A stretch of DNA of 64,000 nucleotides from Streptomyces sp. NBC_01431 (lineage in GTDB: Bacteria; Actinomycetota; Actinomycetes; Streptomycetales; Streptomycetaceae): the NCBI RefSeq assembly GCF_036231355.1, contig NZ_CP109496.1, positions 3,596,001 through 3,660,000 on the forward strand, given 5' to 3'. Shown in pieces: positions 36,769 through 46,396 of the stretch. The stretch's first letter is position 1; each line of letters opens with the position of its first letter. Below the pieces are notes generated by a model. That model was given only the letters and a program-made list of their open reading frames with translations, did no database searches and was not told the origin of the DNA. Position numbers and translations under genes: made by a program.

Positions 36769-37974
36769 TCAGTGAGCCGGCTTCAGCGGCAGCAGGGCGC
36801 TGATCCGGAAGCCGCCGCCGGGGCGCGGCCCCGCGTCCAGCGTGCCGCCGACCATGCCGATGCGCTCGCGCATGCCGATCAGGCCGTGCCCCTGACCGTC
36901 GGCGCCGCCGTCCTCGTACATCTCGTGGGCGGCGCCCCGGCCGTCGTCCTCGACGAGGAGGCCGAGCCCGTCGTCGAAGTACACGAGCCGCACGCTCGCC
37001 CCCGCGTCCGGACCGCCGTGCTTGCGGGTATTGGTGAGGGCTTCCTGCACGATCCGGTAGGCCGTGAGCTCCACGCCGCTGGGCAGCGGGCGCGGGGTGC
37101 CCTCGATCTTGAAGTCGACGGTGAGGCCCGCCCCGCGGACCGTCTCCACCAGATCCTCGATCTGCTGGACATCGGGCTGCGGCACGTACTCCCCCGCCTC
37201 CTGGTGCTCGCCGGTGCGCAGCACCCCGAGGAGCCGGCGCATCTCGGCGAGCGCCTGGCGGCCGGTCATCGAGATAGTCTCCAGGGCGGTCTTCGCCTGG
37301 TCCGGCGAGCTGTCCATCACGTACGCCGCGCCGTCGGCCTGCACGACCATCACCGACACGTTGTGCGCCACCACGTCGTGCAGCTCACGGGCGATGCGGG
37401 CCCGCTCGGCGGCGACCGCCACCTTGGCCTGCGCCTCGCGCTCCCGCTCCAGGCGCGCGGCCCGCTCCTCCAGTTGCGCGAGGTAGGCCTTGCGGGTCCG
37501 CATCGAGTCGCCGAGCACCCAGGCGAGCACGAACGGGACCGTCATCATGACGATGAAGAAGGCCTTCTCCGTCGCGGAGTTGGGCCCGGTGTCCAGCCAG
37601 CGCACATGCGCGAGCGGCGCCGCGCACAGCCCCGCGACGAGCGCGACCCGCGAGGCCCAGCGCTCGCCCGCGGAGGCCACCGTGTAGATGATGACCAGCA
37701 TCGCGAAGTCCTGCACCTGGGGCTGCACGTTGAGTACGAGCTGGGCGACGCCCACGGCGATCACGAGCAGCAGCATCTTCTCGGGCACCCGGCGGCGCAG
37801 CGCCACGGCCGCGCTCATCCCGAGCGCGACCAGGAGCTGGATGGGCCAGCCCGCCTGGCGCGGATCGTGCGCCGCGGCCGCGACTTGCAGGCAGGAGAAC
37901 CCGAACAGGATGACGGCCCAGAAGGTGTCGACCCCGGTCGGGTGTCTGCGGATGAAGTCGTAGAGGCGCTGCAC
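36769..37974 (-). CDS. NarL-type sensor histidine kinase (HisKA_3)
   Basis: 401 residues, GTG start. About four to five N-terminal membrane spans (residues 15-155), then HisKA_3 with phosphorylated H199 in RIARELHDVVAHNVSVMV, and an HATPase domain ending GHGLIGMRERIGMVGGTLDAGPRPGGGFRISALLPL. The lack of a large extracytoplasmic loop suggests sensing within the membrane. Forms a two-component pair with the adjacent response regulator. Confidence 0.92.
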   Translation of the reverse strand: MQRLYDFIRRHPTGVDTFWAVILFGFSCLQVAAAAHDPRQAGWPIQLLVALGMSAAVALRRRVPEKMLLLVIAVGVAQLVLNVQPQVQDFAMLVIIYTVASAGERWASRVALVAGLCAAPLAHVRWLDTGPNSATEKAFFIVMMTVPFVLAWVLGDSMRTRKAYLAQLEERAARLEREREAQAKVAVAAERARIARELHDVVAHNVSVMVVQADGAAYVMDSSPDQAKTALETISMTGRQALAEMRRLLGVLRTGEHQEAGEYVPQPDVQQIEDLVETVRGAGLTVDFKIEGTPRPLPSGVELTAYRIVQEALTNTRKHGGPDAGASVRLVYFDDGLGLLVEDDGRGAAHEMYEDGGADGQGHGLIGMRERIGMVGGTLDAGPRPGGGFRISALLPLKPAH

Positions 37975-38069
37975 GTAATCAGCGTAGGGAAAGGGGATAG
38001 GTGCAGGGGTCAACCGCCGGGGCGATCCTGATCCCGGCGGCGTACTCCGCAAGGTGGAGACTTGGCCCC

Positions 38070-39068
38070 GTGACGGATGAGACGTGTCAACACGCGGCGG
38101 GTACGAGTGACGCGGAACCGGGGTCGCCGGGCGCCCCCGTCGGCTGGCGTGCGGCCACCGAGCGGGCGCTGTACGGGCCGGGCGGTTTCTATCTGCGGCC
38201 CGAGGGGCCGGCCGGGCACTTCCGCACGTCGGTGCACGCCTCGCCGCTCTTCGCACGGGCCGTCGCCCGCCTGCTCACCGAGGTCGCGGCCGGGCTCGGC
38301 CCCGGCCCGGTCGACCTCGTGGACGTGGGTGCCGGGCGCGGGGAACTGCTCACCGGGGTGCTGGCCGCGCTGCCTGCCGGCTTCCCCGTCCGCCCGTACG
38401 CCGTCGAGCGCGCCCCCCGCCCGGCCGGGCTCGACGAGCGGATCGTCTGGCGTGCTTCGGTGCCCCGGGGGGTCCGGGGTCTGCTCTTCGCCAACGAATG
38501 GCTCGACAACGTGCCCGTCGAGGTCGCGGAGGTCGATCCGGACGGGGTGGCCAGGCTCGTGCTCGTACGGCCCGACGGCAGCGAGACGCTGGGCGAACCG
38601 GTGTCGGGCGCGGACGCCGCGTGGCTGGAGCGCTGGTGGCCGCTGGGTGAGCCGGGCACGCGGGCGGAGATCGGTCGGCCGCGGGACGAGGCGTGGGCGT
38701 CGGCCCTCGCCGCGCTGGACGCGGGGGTCGCGGTGGCCGTCGACTACGCCCATACGAGGCAGGCGCGGCCGCCGTTCGGTTCGCTGAGCGGGTTTCGCGG
38801 CGGGCGGGAGGTGGCGCCGGTGCCGGACGGGTCGTGCGACATCACGGCGCATGTCGCGCTGGACGCGTGTGCGGGGGGTTCCGGGGAGCTGACCTCGCAG
38901 CGCGAGGCACTGTCCCGGCTCGGCGTCTCGGCGACGCGGCCCCCGCTGTCGCTGGCGTCCTCGGACCCGGCGGCGTACGTCCGCGCGCTGGCCGCGGCGG
39001 GCGAGGCGGCGGAACTGACGGCCCGGGGCGGCCTGGGCGACTTCGGCTGGCTGACACACCGGGTATGA
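38070..39068 (+). CDS. SAM-dependent methyltransferase, MidA/NDUFAF7-like (DUF185)
   Basis: 332 residues, GTG start. SAM-binding motif [21 protein letters not shown] with the following acidic position, and the family element [14 protein letters not shown] (matches the EFFDALPV-type motif of MidA/NDUFAF7). N-terminal [28 protein letters not shown] is also typical of the family. In mitochondria NDUFAF7 dimethylates an arginine of NDUFS2, the NuoD homologue. Here the very next gene, 67 bases on, is nuoD2, so the same enzyme-substrate pair may be kept. Confidence 0.85.
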   Translation: MTDETCQHAAGTSDAEPGSPGAPVGWRAATERALYGPGGFYLRPEGPAGHFRTSVHASPLFARAVARLLTEVAAGLGPGPVDLVDVGAGRGELLTGVLAALPAGFPVRPYAVERAPRPAGLDERIVWRASVPRGVRGLLFANEWLDNVPVEVAEVDPDGVARLVLVRPDGSETLGEPVSGADAAWLERWWPLGEPGTRAEIGRPRDEAWASALAALDAGVAVAVDYAHTRQARPPFGSLSGFRGGREVAPVPDGSCDITAHVALDACAGGSGELTSQREALSRLGVSATRPPLSLASSDPAAYVRALAAAGEAAELTARGGLGDFGWLTHRV

Positions 39069-39135
39069 CCCCGTGGCGCTACCCCCGGCGGGGGCTGGGC
39101 CGCAGGCCACGCGGCCTCGGGGGATACTGGCCCGC

Positions 39136-40278
39136 ATGACGGAGACGACGGTCGGGATCGGGGGCGGGGCGGAGAGCACCGACATGGTGCTCAACATCGG
39201 CCCCCAGCACCCCTCCACCCACGGAGTGCTACGCCTGAAGCTCGTACTGGACGGCGAGCGCATCCAGCACGCCGAGCCGGTCATCGGCTACATGCACCGC
39301 GGCGCCGAGAAGCTCTTCGAGGCCCGCGACTACCGCCAGATCGTGATGCTGGCCAACCGCCACGACTGGCTCTCCGCGTTCTCCAACGAGCTCGGTGTCG
39401 TCATGGCGGTCGAGCGGATGCTCGGCATGGAGGTCCCCGAGCGCGCCGTGTGGACCCGCACGCTGCTCGCCGAGCTGAACCGGGTCCTCAACCACCTGAT
39501 GTTCCTCGGCTCCTACCCGCTGGAGCTCGGCGGCATCACCCCCGTCTTCCACGCCTTCCGCGAGCGCGAGGAGCTCCAGGCCGTGATGGAGGAGGTCTCC
39601 GGCGGCCGCATGCACTACATGTTCAACCGCGTCGGCGGCCTCAAGGAGGACCTGCCGCTGGGCTGGCTCGGCCGGGTGCGGCACGCCATCGCCTCGGTGC
39701 GGTCGCGGATGGACGTGTACGACCGCCTCGTGCTCGGCAACGAGATCTTCCGGGCCCGGACCAGGAACGTCGGCGTGCTGTCCGCCGAGGCGGTGCACGC
39801 GTACGGCGTGAGCGGCCCCATAGCGCGGGCCTCCGGCGTCGACTTCGACCTGCGCCGCGACGAGCCGTACCTCGCGTACGGGGACCTCCAGGACACCCTG
39901 AAGGTCGTCACCCGCACCGAGGGCGACTGCCTGGCCCGCTTCGAGTGCCTCCTGGAGCAGACCCACAACGCGCTCGACCTCGCCGACGCCTGCCTCGACA
40001 AGATGGCAGACCTGCCGCCCGGCCCGATCAACCAGCGGCTGCCCAAGGTACTGAAGGCGCCCGAGGGCCACACCTACGCCTGGACCGAGAACCCGCTCGG
40101 CATCAACGGCTACTACCTCGTCAGCAAGGGCGAGAAGACGCCGTACCGGCTTAAGCTGCGGTCGGCCTCGTACAACAACATCCAGGCACTCGCCGTGCTG
40201 CTGCCGGGGACGCTGGTCGCCGACATGGTGGCGATCCTGGGGTCGTTGTTCTTCGTCGTGGGCGACATCGACAAGTAG
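39136..40278 (+). CDS. nuoD2: NADH dehydrogenase subunit D-like protein NuoD2
   Basis: 380 residues, the usual NuoD length. Quinone-site motifs [22 protein letters not shown] and [13 protein letters not shown] are intact (H25, H29, R55), as are the later [10 protein letters not shown] and the C-terminal FVVGDIDK. Streptomyces has a full nuo operon elsewhere plus solitary copies such as this. Being alone, it may replace NuoD under some condition or act in a smaller complex. Start ATG 39136; the ORF extends upstream as shadow. It is convergent with the type III PKS, 23 bases between stops. Confidence 0.9.
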   Translation: MTETTVGIGGGAESTDMVLNIGPQHPSTHGVLRLKLVLDGERIQHAEPVIGYMHRGAEKLFEARDYRQIVMLANRHDWLSAFSNELGVVMAVERMLGMEVPERAVWTRTLLAELNRVLNHLMFLGSYPLELGGITPVFHAFREREELQAVMEEVSGGRMHYMFNRVGGLKEDLPLGWLGRVRHAIASVRSRMDVYDRLVLGNEIFRARTRNVGVLSAEAVHAYGVSGPIARASGVDFDLRRDEPYLAYGDLQDTLKVVTRTEGDCLARFECLLEQTHNALDLADACLDKMADLPPGPINQRLPKVLKAPEGHTYAWTENPLGINGYYLVSKGEKTPYRLKLRSASYNNIQALAVLLPGTLVADMVAILGSLFFVVGDIDK

Positions 40279-40301
40279 GCCCAACCGGGTTGCCGCGCCG
40301 G

Positions 40302-41369
40302 TCAGTTGGACCAGTGGCCCCGGACGGCGGCAAGGACGAAGCCGGGGCCGAAGCCGATGATCAGGCCGCGCTCGTCGTGGCCGGGCGGCTCGGTGAACGT
40401 ACGGGACAGCACGTCGAGGACCGCCGAGCCGCCCAGGTTCCCGTTCTCGGCGAGACTGGCCCAGGCGGTGCGCAGGGCCCCGCCCGCGCGGTCGCCGTCG
40501 AGCTGGAGGCCGGCGGCGATGTCGTCCAGGATGCGCGGACCGCCGGGGTGGACCACCGCGAAGTCGAGCGGCCGGCCGTCCGCCGCCAGCCATTTACGGA
40601 TGGCGGGCAGGCAGTCGTTGAAGGCGGCGGTGGCCGCGCGGGTGGAGTCGAAGTGCAGCCCGGCGCCGGTCAGCCGCCCCCGGTAGCGGTCGGCGCTGTC
40701 GGGCAGCGCGTACTCGAAGGCGTCCTCGATGACGAAGCTCGCCCCGCCCCAGGAGGGGCGCGCGGAGACGACCGCGGCGGCGGCGCCGTCCCCGAACAGG
40801 ACCTTGTAGACCATGGATTCGCGGCTGGTGTCCGCGTGGTTGTACGTCGCCGCGGACAGGCATTCCGAGGTGACGACCAGGACGTTGGCGCCGGGGTGGG
40901 CGGCGATGTCGTCGCGGGCGCGGAGCAGCCCCTGGGCGCCGCCCGCACAGCCGGTCGTGCTCATGGGGTGGCGCCGGATCTCGGGCCGCAGACCGAGTGC
41001 GGCGATCAGGTGGAGGTCGAGGCTCGGCACGGTCCAGGAGGTGGTGTGGCTGGTGATGACGCAGTCGATGTCCTCGGGCCGCAGCCGGGCCGCGTCCAGC
41101 GCTCTGCGGGCCGCTTCGACCGCCATGACCGACGCGTCCTCGTAGGCCGCCCGGTTGCGCTGTTCGACAAGGGCATTTCCGGCCACGGTCGGCGCGCCCA
41201 GCGGACGGCAGAAGTGGCGGGTCTCGACGGTCGTCGCCCGAGCGATCCTCAGGAAGGCCTCCAGGCGCGGCAGGTCCGGATGGGCCCGGCGGATGTCGGC
41301 GCAGATCTCGTCGGTCGTCACGGTGTTCCCCGGGAGGGCCACACAGGGAGGTGCTATGTGAGCAGGCAC
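40302..41369 (-). CDS. Type III polyketide synthase (chalcone/stilbene synthase family)
   Basis: 355 residues, GTG start with AGGGAG nine bases upstream. The thiolase-fold triad is complete: C141 in STTGCAGGAQG, H274 in VVHPGGPRILDD and N311 in AENGNLGGSAV. GFGPG near the end is the usual signature. Sequence around the cavity (TTSWTVPSLD, MSTTGC) differs from the RppA/THN synthase and germicidin synthase patterns I know, so product class is open. No tailoring enzymes lie next to it, so it would be a one-gene pathway or act with genes elsewhere. Confidence 0.88.
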   Translation of the reverse strand: MPAHIAPPCVALPGNTVTTDEICADIRRAHPDLPRLEAFLRIARATTVETRHFCRPLGAPTVAGNALVEQRNRAAYEDASVMAVEAARRALDAARLRPEDIDCVITSHTTSWTVPSLDLHLIAALGLRPEIRRHPMSTTGCAGGAQGLLRARDDIAAHPGANVLVVTSECLSAATYNHADTSRESMVYKVLFGDGAAAAVVSARPSWGGASFVIEDAFEYALPDSADRYRGRLTGAGLHFDSTRAATAAFNDCLPAIRKWLAADGRPLDFAVVHPGGPRILDDIAAGLQLDGDRAGGALRTAWASLAENGNLGGSAVLDVLSRTFTEPPGHDERGLIIGFGPGFVLAAVRGHWSN

Positions 41370-41589
41370 GGACGAACTCCCTCAGAAATCGAAAAGGGCA
41401 GATCCTTAACGTACGTCAGGCGGCCTGAATCGATCCCCGAAATGAAAAAACTTGGTCAACTGGCCGTCTGGACAGACGCGTTCCAGCTCGCGGGCGATAC
41501 GCCCGGGACAGCAGCCAGCATGCCCCGGGCACCCGGAAAAGTGACCGGCCCTGCGACACATGGGAGTAAGCGGGCCGCCGGGGCGTCAG
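41370..41589 (-). promoter_or_regulatory. Upstream region of the type III PKS
   Basis: 220 bases without a gene. It holds an imperfect dyad CCTTAACGTACGTCAGG (41403-41419) centred on ACGTACGT about 40 bases before the PKS start, and on the minus strand a TTGACC hexamer further out with a T-rich spacer. A confident -10 was not found. Confidence 0.35.
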
Positions 41590-42603
41590 CTAGGAGATGG
41601 CGGTGCGCAGTTCGGCGAGGTCGAGCTGCTCGGTCTCGTCGTGCGCGGTCAGGTCGATGACCTCGCCGACGACCTTATCGGGGCTCTGCTGCGCCCGGCT
41701 CGCCAGAACTTCCTCGCCCACCACGTCGGCGAGGTCCTCGTCCTGTACGGCCTCGATCGCGGCGGCCGCCTTGTGCCCGGCACCGGCCTGCCCCGCGCCG
41801 GTACCGAAGAAGTCGAAGCTGCCCTCGGGGCGAACCGCCCGGCGCGCCGTGTACGGCACCACGGCGGCGGCGACCGGCGCGGGGGCGGCGGGCAGTTCGG
41901 CCCGCCGGGGCTTGGCGGGGAGGGCGGACGACGGGCGGGCGTGCTGCCCGCTGCCGACGGCCGCCGAGGGCTTCCCCTGCGGCCCCTCCGCCTCCCCGGA
42001 CTCCGAGCCGGCCCGCGCCGACTCCGCCTCGGCCCGTGCCTTCGCCTGGCGCTCGGCGCTGAGCGAGAGGCGCTCCAGGGCGCGGGCGGCCGCGAGATAG
42101 GCGGCCGGGGTCGGGGTGCTGCCCGACGGCATCAGCGCCTTGGGGGCCGTCGCCTCCAGGGCGAGTTGGCGTCGCCCCTCCAGTGCGCTGGCCCGCTCGG
42201 TCTCGGCGTTGGCGTAGCGCCGCAGCAGGGCCGCGTGTTCGCCGCGCAGCCCGGCCAGCTCCATGCGCTTGGTGCGCAGCTTGGCGTCGAGGCGGCCGCG
42301 CAGCTCGCGCGACTCCTCCAACTCGGTCTCCAGCTCGGCGATCCGCTCCTCGGTACGCCACTGGTCGGCGGCGCGCGAGCGGGTCAGCTCGGCGACCCGG
42401 CGGCCCGCCGCCCGGTCCCAGCTGCGCATCAGCACCGAACCGGTGACGCAGGCCGCCGCGGCGGCGGCGGCCAGTGCTCTGAGCACCGTGGGCTGGTCGA
42501 AGAGCCAGGCACCACCGGCGCAGATGACCGAGACGCCGGCGACGGCCGACGGCTGAAGGAGCCGGTGCAGCGGAGGGGAATGACGGTGGCGTCCACGTGG
42601 CAT
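41590..42603 (-). CDS. Coiled-coil membrane-anchored hypothetical protein
   Basis: 337 residues. Basic N-terminus (MPRGRHRHSPP), two hydrophobic segments (about 20-60), then a long charged coiled coil (about 70-150, ERIAELETELEESRELRGRLDAKLRTKRMEL) and a Pro/Ala-rich tail ending acidic (EQLDLAELRTAIS). No known domain. Cytoplasmic scaffold or cytoskeleton-linked role is possible. ATG 42603 is used; a GTG at 42633 has a better ribosome site (GGGGG) and would add ten residues. Confidence 0.65.
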   Translation of the reverse strand: MPRGRHRHSPPLHRLLQPSAVAGVSVICAGGAWLFDQPTVLRALAAAAAAACVTGSVLMRSWDRAAGRRVAELTRSRAADQWRTEERIAELETELEESRELRGRLDAKLRTKRMELAGLRGEHAALLRRYANAETERASALEGRRQLALEATAPKALMPSGSTPTPAAYLAAARALERLSLSAERQAKARAEAESARAGSESGEAEGPQGKPSAAVGSGQHARPSSALPAKPRRAELPAAPAPVAAAVVPYTARRAVRPEGSFDFFGTGAGQAGAGHKAAAAIEAVQDEDLADVVGEEVLASRAQQSPDKVVGEVIDLTAHDETEQLDLAELRTAIS

Positions 42604-42689
42604 GGCCTGAAATTTACCGTGCGTAGGCGTCACATGTACCCCCGCCCGCCAATCTGTTCCCCTGTAGTTACTCCGATCGCCAATTTCGA

Positions 42690-43676
42690 CTACTTCTTGA
42701 TCAGCCCCTTCGACTGGAGATACGCCTTGGCGACATCGGCCGGCTTGGCCCGCTCGGCATCGACCTTGCGGTTCAGATCGACCAGATCGGCCGTCGTCAG
42801 GGCCTTGGTCAGCTTGCCGAGCGCATCGGCTATCTCCTGGCCGCCGGCGTCCTTCGCATTGACGACGGGCAGCACGTTGTCCGCGTTCTGCAGCTTCTTG
42901 TCGTCCTGGAGCAGAACAAGGCCGTAGGTGTCCAGGGTGGCGTCGGTCGTGGTGGTCAGGACCAGTTGATCGACGCCGTCCTTGACCGCCTGCTTGGCCT
43001 GCGGGGTGCCGACGCCCTTGGGGTCGATGCCGGCGACGTCGATCCCGTACTTGGACGTCAGACCCGGCGCGCAGAACGGCCGGATCTTGCACTCGTCACC
43101 CGCGGCGATCTTCACCTTGGCCTTCGACGTACCCAGATCCGAAAGGGACTTGAGGTTGTTCTTGGCGGCGAATTCCTTGGTCACCGCGAACGCGTTCTGA
43201 TCCACCGCCGCACCGGCCGGCAGCACCTTCAGACCGCGCGGCCCGGCGAGCTTGGACAGTTCGGCCACGGTGGCCGTGACATCGCTGGAGGCGAGCGGCT
43301 TGTCCTTCGCCGTGTCACCGTTCACCTTGGCATTGAGGAATTCGGTGAGGGTGGCCGCGTATTCCGGTACGACATCGATCTCGCCCTTCTCCAGGGCGGG
43401 TTCGTACAGTTCGCGGTTCTTCACCGTGGTGACAGAGGTCGAGTACCCGGCGTCGGCGAGGACCTGGGAGTACAGCTCGGCCAGGACCGCGGACTCGGTG
43501 AAGCCGGCCGCGCCGACGACCAGCGAGCCCTTCTTCCCGCCGCCGGTACTGCTGGACGTGCCGTTGTCCTTGTCGTTCTTGCTCTTCTCCAGGCTGTCGC
43601 CACCACACGCGGCGAGCGAGCCCGCGAGCGCCACCGTGCCGAGCACCGCACCGGCCGTACGCAGGATCTTGCTCAT
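42690..43676 (-). CDS. Glycine betaine/choline-type ABC substrate-binding lipoprotein (OpuAC)
   Basis: 328 residues. Lipoprotein signal with lipobox SLAA-C24, Ser/Gly/Lys linker, then an OpuAC/ProX domain: SLVVGAAGFTESAVLAELYSQVLADAGYST is the family start and LVLTTTTDATLDTYGLVLLQDDK follows later. It would capture osmoprotectants or choline outside the membrane. It is the last gene of a unit with the two permeases, 74 bases after the second. Confidence 0.9.
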   Translation of the reverse strand: MSKILRTAGAVLGTVALAGSLAACGGDSLEKSKNDKDNGTSSSTGGGKKGSLVVGAAGFTESAVLAELYSQVLADAGYSTSVTTVKNRELYEPALEKGEIDVVPEYAATLTEFLNAKVNGDTAKDKPLASSDVTATVAELSKLAGPRGLKVLPAGAAVDQNAFAVTKEFAAKNNLKSLSDLGTSKAKVKIAAGDECKIRPFCAPGLTSKYGIDVAGIDPKGVGTPQAKQAVKDGVDQLVLTTTTDATLDTYGLVLLQDDKKLQNADNVLPVVNAKDAGGQEIADALGKLTKALTTADLVDLNRKVDAERAKPADVAKAYLQSKGLIKK

Positions 43677-43750
43677 GAAGATTCACCATCCAGAGAATTA
43701 CGGGGTAACGGATCGCGGGTTTCGCGGATCACGATCAGCGGATCAAGGGG

Positions 43751-44419
43751 TCACGAACGCTTGCGCAGCGGGCTGAACAGGCGGTCAAGGCCCACCAGCG
43801 CGCCCTCCACGAGCAGCGCGAGCGCCGCCACCAGCAGCGCCCCCGCCACCACCTGCGGGGTGTTGTACACCGCGAAGCCCTCGGTGACTATGCGGCCCAG
43901 GCCACCGAGGCCGGCCATCGCGGCGATGGTCGCCGTGGCGATGATCTGGACCGCCGCCGACCGGAGCCCGGTCATGATCAGCGGGTAGGCGAGCGGCAGT
44001 TCGACCTGGAGGAAGAGCTGACGCCCGGACATCCCCATGCCGCGGGCCGCCTCCACCGCGGCCCGGTCCACCTCGCGCATGCCGACGTAGGCGTTGGTCA
44101 GCAGCGGCGGCACCGCGAAGAGCACCAGGGCGATCACGGTCGGCAGATAGCCCGCGTTGCGCAGCGGGGTCACCATGAACAGGGCGAGCACCGCGAAGAC
44201 GGGTATCGCCCGGCCGACGTTGGAGATGTTGACCGCGAGCGCGCCGCCCCTGCCGATGTGCCCGAGCCACAGCGCGAGCGGCAGGGCGACCAGGCACGAC
44301 ACCACCAGGGCGAGCGCGCTGACGTACACGTGCTCACCGAGCCGGTGCCAGGCGCCGTCCTCCCCCGACCAGTTGGCGCCCGTCGTCAGCCACGTCCAAG
44401 CCTGCGCGAAGACTCCCAT
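43751..44419 (-). CDS. Osmoprotectant ABC transporter permease (second)
   Basis: 222 residues, about five spans. Contains the EAA-like loop EAARGMGMSGRQLFLQVELPLAYPLIMTGLRSAAVQIIATATIAA. Starts three bases after the stop of the other permease, so they are made together and probably pair as a heterodimer in the membrane. Confidence 0.9.
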   Translation of the reverse strand: MGVFAQAWTWLTTGANWSGEDGAWHRLGEHVYVSALALVVSCLVALPLALWLGHIGRGGALAVNISNVGRAIPVFAVLALFMVTPLRNAGYLPTVIALVLFAVPPLLTNAYVGMREVDRAAVEAARGMGMSGRQLFLQVELPLAYPLIMTGLRSAAVQIIATATIAAMAGLGGLGRIVTEGFAVYNTPQVVAGALLVAALALLVEGALVGLDRLFSPLRKRS

Positions 44420-44422
44420 GGT

Positions 44423-45103
44423 TCAGACCGCCTTCGCCGTACGGATCCGGGTCCAGGGCGTGAGCAGCCGCTGGAGACCGAGCAGCAGCAGGTCGGCGGC
44501 GATCGCGAGCACCACGCACAGCACCGAGGCGGTCAGGATCTGCGCCTTGAAGAAGGTGGGCAGGCCCTGCTCAATGAGGTTGCCGAGGCCGCCGTGGTCG
44601 ACGAGGGAGCCGATCGTGGTCAGCGCGACGGTGGCGACGGTGGCGATCCGCAGACCGGCCATCAACGCGGGCAGCGCGAGCGGCAGCTCGACCTCGAACA
44701 GCAGCCGTATGCGCCCGTACCCCATGCCGCGCGCCGCCTCCAGGGCATCGGCGGGCACCGATTCGAGCCCGGCCAGGATGTTGCGCACCAGGATCGTCAG
44801 TGAGTAGAGCACCAGGCCCGTGATCACAAGGCCGGCCGAGAGGCCGAAGACCGGGAGCAGCAGGGCGAACATCGCGAGCGAGGGGACCGTGTAGAGCACG
44901 GTCGTGAAGCCGAGCACGGTCGCCGCGACGCCCTTGCGGCCCCGGGCGAGCAGCGCCAGCGGGAAGGCGACGAGCAGCCCTATGAGCACGGACACCGCGG
45001 TGATCCAGACGTGCTGGACCGTCGCGTCGGTCAGCTCCTGGCTGCGGGAGCTGACGTACTCCCAGCAGATCCAGTCGTTCGCCGCCAGGCAGTTCCCGGC
45101 CAC
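44423..45103 (-). CDS. Osmoprotectant ABC transporter permease (first)
   Basis: 226 residues, about five to six spans, with the loop EAARGMGYGRIRLLFEVELPLALPALMAGLRIATVATVAL. First gene of the permease-permease-binding protein unit. The ATPase for the system is on the opposite strand, 138 bases away, so two divergent promoters in that gap must feed one transporter. Confidence 0.9.
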   Translation of the reverse strand: MAGNCLAANDWICWEYVSSRSQELTDATVQHVWITAVSVLIGLLVAFPLALLARGRKGVAATVLGFTTVLYTVPSLAMFALLLPVFGLSAGLVITGLVLYSLTILVRNILAGLESVPADALEAARGMGYGRIRLLFEVELPLALPALMAGLRIATVATVALTTIGSLVDHGGLGNLIEQGLPTFFKAQILTASVLCVVLAIAADLLLLGLQRLLTPWTRIRTAKAV

Positions 45104-45241
45104 TCCCCCACCTCCCCCGGCCCGCTCCGTACGTCTGTCTGAAGACCCTAACCCTGACCACTGACAATCGACTCGGGCCTTCGCATTACAGCAACATGGG
45201 CTTCACACAAGGGCGGTCACCACCCGGCACAATGGGGCATC
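45104..45241. promoter_or_regulatory. Divergent promoter gap of the osmoprotectant transporter
   Basis: 138 bases separating permease and ATPase genes. It must hold both promoters. A short dyad GGTCACCACC precedes the ATPase gene. No confident -10/-35 pair found. Confidence 0.4.
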
Positions 45242-46396
45242 ATGATCCGGTTCGAGCACGTCACCAAGCGGTACGACGACGGCACCACCGCCGTGGACGA
45301 CCTGTCCTTCGAGGTGGCAGAGGGTGAACTGGTCACTCTCGTAGGACCGTCCGGCTGCGGCAAAACCACCACGATGAAGATGGTCAACCGGCTCATCGAG
45401 CCGACCAGCGGGCGGATATTCCTGGACGGCGAGGACATATCGACCGTCGATCCCGTTCAACTGCGGCGCCGCATCGGCTATGTGATCCAGCAGGTCGGTC
45501 TCTTCCCGCACAAGACGGTCCTGGAGAACACCGCGACCGTCCCGCACCTGCTCGGCGTGAAGAAGGCGAAGGCCCGCGAGCGAGCGGCCGAACTGCTCGA
45601 CCTGGTGGGGCTCGACCCCAAGACGTACGGATCGCGCTACCCCGAGCAGCTCTCCGGCGGCCAGCGTCAACGGGTGGGCGTGGCAAGGGCGTTGGCGGCC
45701 GATCCGCCGGTGCTCCTGATGGACGAGCCGTTCGGCGCGGTCGACCCGGTGGTGCGCGAGCGGCTCCAGAACGAGTTCCTCAGGCTCCAGTCGCAGGTGC
45801 GCAAAACGGTCCTGTTCGTCACCCACGACATCGAGGAGGCGGTCCGCCTCGGCGACCGCATCGCCGTCTACGGGCAGGGCGCCATCGAGCAGTTCGACGC
45901 CCCCGCCGCCGTGCTCGGCACCCCCGCCACCGAGTACGTGGCGGACTTCGTGGGCGCCGACCGGGGTCTCAAGCGGCTCTCCGTCACCCCCATCGAGGAG
46001 AGCGACCTGGAGCAGCCGCCCGTGGTCCACCTCGACGACCCGCTGCCGGCCGAGGTGCCGCGCTGGGCGGTCGTCCTGGATGCCGAGGACAACCTGCACG
46101 GCTGGATCTCCGCCGAGCAGGCCCGGCTCGGCAAGGGCACAGTCCGCGAGCACGCCCGGCGGATGGAGGCCTGGCTGCCGGTCGGCGCCTCGCTGAAGCA
46201 GGCCTTCGCGACGATGCTCCAGCACGACGCCGGCTGGATCGCCGTGATCGACCGCGCGGAGCGCGGCCGCTTCCTCGGCGTCCTCACCCCGGCCCGGCTC
46301 CACGAGGCGCTGCGCCGCTCCGTCGACGCGGACGCCAAGGACGTGCCCCGGACCGAGGTGAAGGTCGAGTCGGTCGAGTCGGTCAGTTCGCGCTGA
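45242..46396 (+). CDS. Osmoprotectant ABC transporter ATP-binding subunit with CBS domains
   Basis: 384 residues. Walker A GPSGCGKT 35-42, signature LSGGQ 137-141, Walker B LLMDEP near 158-163, switch H in FVTHDIEEA. The C-terminal 140 residues (from about 240) fit a CBS pair as in OpuAA/ProV, which sense ionic strength. Divergent from its own permeases. The last 14 bases overlap the convergent esterase gene. The tail ends with a VESVESVSSR repeat. Confidence 0.92.
   Translation: MIRFEHVTKRYDDGTTAVDDLSFEVAEGELVTLVGPSGCGKTTTMKMVNRLIEPTSGRIFLDGEDISTVDPVQLRRRIGYVIQQVGLFPHKTVLENTATVPHLLGVKKAKARERAAELLDLVGLDPKTYGSRYPEQLSGGQRQRVGVARALAADPPVLLMDEPFGAVDPVVRERLQNEFLRLQSQVRKTVLFVTHDIEEAVRLGDRIAVYGQGAIEQFDAPAAVLGTPATEYVADFVGADRGLKRLSVTPIEESDLEQPPVVHLDDPLPAEVPRWAVVLDAEDNLHGWISAEQARLGKGTVREHARRMEAWLPVGASLKQAFATMLQHDAGWIAVIDRAERGRFLGVLTPARLHEALRRSVDADAKDVPRTEVKVESVESVSSR

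Noticed and set aside
41590..43092. Extension of the coiled-coil gene to 500 codons
   Set aside because: The added part is antisense-frame shadow of the OpuAC gene; starts at 42603 or 42633 fit better.
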